Positions 62,512 through 64,000 of a stretch of 64,000 bases of DNA are shown here, one piece after another. This DNA comes from Apostichopus japonicus (lineage: Eukaryota; Echinodermata; Holothuroidea; Aspidochirotida; Stichopodidae): contig NC_092580.1 in the NCBI RefSeq assembly GCF_037975245.1, forward strand, positions 26,809,501-26,873,500, given 5' to 3'. The notes under the pieces were generated by a model. It was not told the origin of the DNA, did no database searches, and was given only the letters and a program-made list of their open reading frames with translations. Within the stretch, counting starts at the first letter, position 1; every line of letters starts with the position of its first letter. A program made the translations under genes and the position numbers.

Positions 62512-63610
62512 GGGAAGGGAACACCAAATTAAATTTTAGGTGAGGCAGGTGCGATGGTGGGTTGGGGATTTAACCTTACTCTGTATGTTTTTTTTATTGG
62601 GGGGGCGGGGGGGTGTTCAGTTTGTACCTCTACCAAAATTGGCAAATCGGTTCAATTGCAGTATCAGCCTTAGCTGCAGTATAAAGTTACTCACCACACT
62701 TTTAAAATTTTGGAAGTGTACCTTAAGAAATGAAGTAACAACATGCTTGACATTTTTTATGGTCAGTGATATGATATAAATTTTCCTGTTTTGATAAGAA
62801 AATAATAGAATTTGATTTAACATATTATCGATATGTGATATTAATTGTATGACCTGTGTGATGATTTTTTGTGTAGAGTATTTATCTGTTATTCTGGTAT
62901 GTACTATAAGAGCAGATGTTCTGTACAACCCCCTCCCCTCCCTCCCCCCCCCCCCCTCCCTATGCATTTCTGGACAACACTGAATGAAATGGGTTGTGTT
63001 CCTTGACAATGCAGTTTAGATACGTATTCTTGATGCTGCTGTCAGTATACTTACATCATACAGTGTCCTGATATCTTCTTGGGTTATATTTAATAATTTT
63101 AATTGAAAATTAATTTAATAAATCATGTCACGACTCGTCACAAAACTGGTATCATGTGACAAGCAATGACAGAGTAAATTATTCTTTATCCATATTTAGC
63201 TCCACTAACGTCCAGACGTAGCCAGCGTAGTATTCGATCAGATTTGGTGCTCTGCTCATTGTCAAATGAAATACTTGTCATTCCTTTCATAAAATTCAAA
63301 GTATCTCATATATGTTAATAAAGAATTTATTTGAAAACTTTCAGTTCCTGATACAAAGTTAGCCACTTTTTATTTCTTTTTCGTTTGGTACAATGAAGCA
63401 CCTTGATATTTATTCCATTGTTTGCCAAATCATATAATTCATCTATTTTGTGTGCTTTTTCATATGTGTGTGTGTATCTGTATGTATTATGTAAAAAAAA
63501 AAAACATTTTATTTATTGCACAAAATTCTGAAGAGGTTATTTATCTCAAGAAGTATTCCATCAAGAGAGTATACAAGTCGAAATGTAAAAAGTAAAGAGA
63601 GATAATAAAA
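62512..63610 (+). other. PTPDC1: PTPDC1 3' UTR with candidate polyA signals
   Basis: After the stop at 62509-62511 the sequence holds a G-rich tract (about 62600), a C-rich tract (62944-62957) and AATAAA hexamers near 63117, at 63317-63322 and at 63604-63609. Any of these could end the transcript. Confidence 0.5.
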
Positions 63611-63614
63611 GTGA

Positions 63615-64000
63615 ATATTTTCACAAAACTGGCTTTCAGATTTATTTTTTCATTTGTTGTCTTGTTTTATGATTTTCAAGTTTTATGATTTTCAAGATTT
63701 AAGAACAAAATGGGGCAGGTGGAGGGAGGGGGTTTATTTGTAAAGCAGCCATTCATAGCATTGCTAACACTAGAGGTTGCTTGAATCGTTGATATTTTTG
63801 AAAATAAGGGTGTGAACCTAAGGTGACCACATTCTTCCAATAAATCCAAGGACATGATGTTGACCATTCCTCCCTCCCCCTTTCCAAAAGGGTTATGAAT
63901 AGACACTGTACATTAAAGGGAGGGTGGAATGTTGAGGGCCCCTCAGGTGTTTGTTGGTTCTGTGTTGCAAGGATGACATTTCAATGTTCATGTTTAGAAT
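63615..64000. other. Downstream flank, no gene seen
   Basis: No exon-like sequence recognised. It contains a duplicated short stretch (TTTTATGATTTTCAAG, twice near 63665-63695) and G/C-rich patches. Confidence 0.5.

Overview
The window is animal nuclear DNA. It is AT-rich, with spliced genes whose exons are mostly 26-420 bp, GT-AG introns, AATAAA signals and many non-autonomous transposons. The gene set and the repeat types (tRNA-derived SINEs with AAT-rich tails, a hAT-like MITE containing a GCGCGTAGCC terminus, a 31-bp minisatellite) suggest a marine invertebrate deuterostome, probably an echinoderm. This assignment is an inference from general appearance. There is no prokaryotic signal, CRISPR array or operon.

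Layout. (1) 308-497 (+): last coding exon of an M28 metallopeptidase of the glutamate carboxypeptidase II / NAALADase family; its polyA signal is near 803. (2) 0.8-6.4 kb: intergenic, with a near-perfect 114-bp hairpin at 2593-2706. (3) 6436-36895 (+): a complete HDAC6 gene rebuilt from 36 coding exons whose splice phases all agree (3300 nt, 1099 aa). It has two deacetylase domains, a short linker and a C-terminal ZnF-UBP. Intron 18, between the two deacetylase domains, carries a ~2.7 kb 31-bp minisatellite. (4) 37.6-38.27 kb: a 12-copy, 53-bp tandem repeat just beyond HDAC6, then intergenic DNA to about 41.5 kb. (5) 52071-41796 (-): a complete INTS13/Asunder gene, 13 coding exons, 693 aa, with a probable non-coding first exon near 53233. 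(6) 55128-62511 (+): a complete PTPDC1 phosphatase gene, 11 coding exons, 558 aa, head to head with INTS13.

HDAC6, INTS13 and PTPDC1 do not form a pathway in the bacterial sense. All three have published links to microtubules, dynein or cilia in other animals, so the clustering is noted as a low-weight observation.

The most interesting points are: matching exon lengths and phases in the two HDAC6 catalytic domains; an indel-free 31-bp array of about 87 units; a candidate 51-nt in-frame mini-intron at the start of the second catalytic domain; a GC-AG intron; a triplicated splice donor; two copies of a hAT-type MITE with intact 8-bp target duplications; a Tc1/mariner-type MITE next to an INTS13 splice donor; a SINE tail forming an INTS13 splice acceptor; and a decayed hammerhead-like motif.
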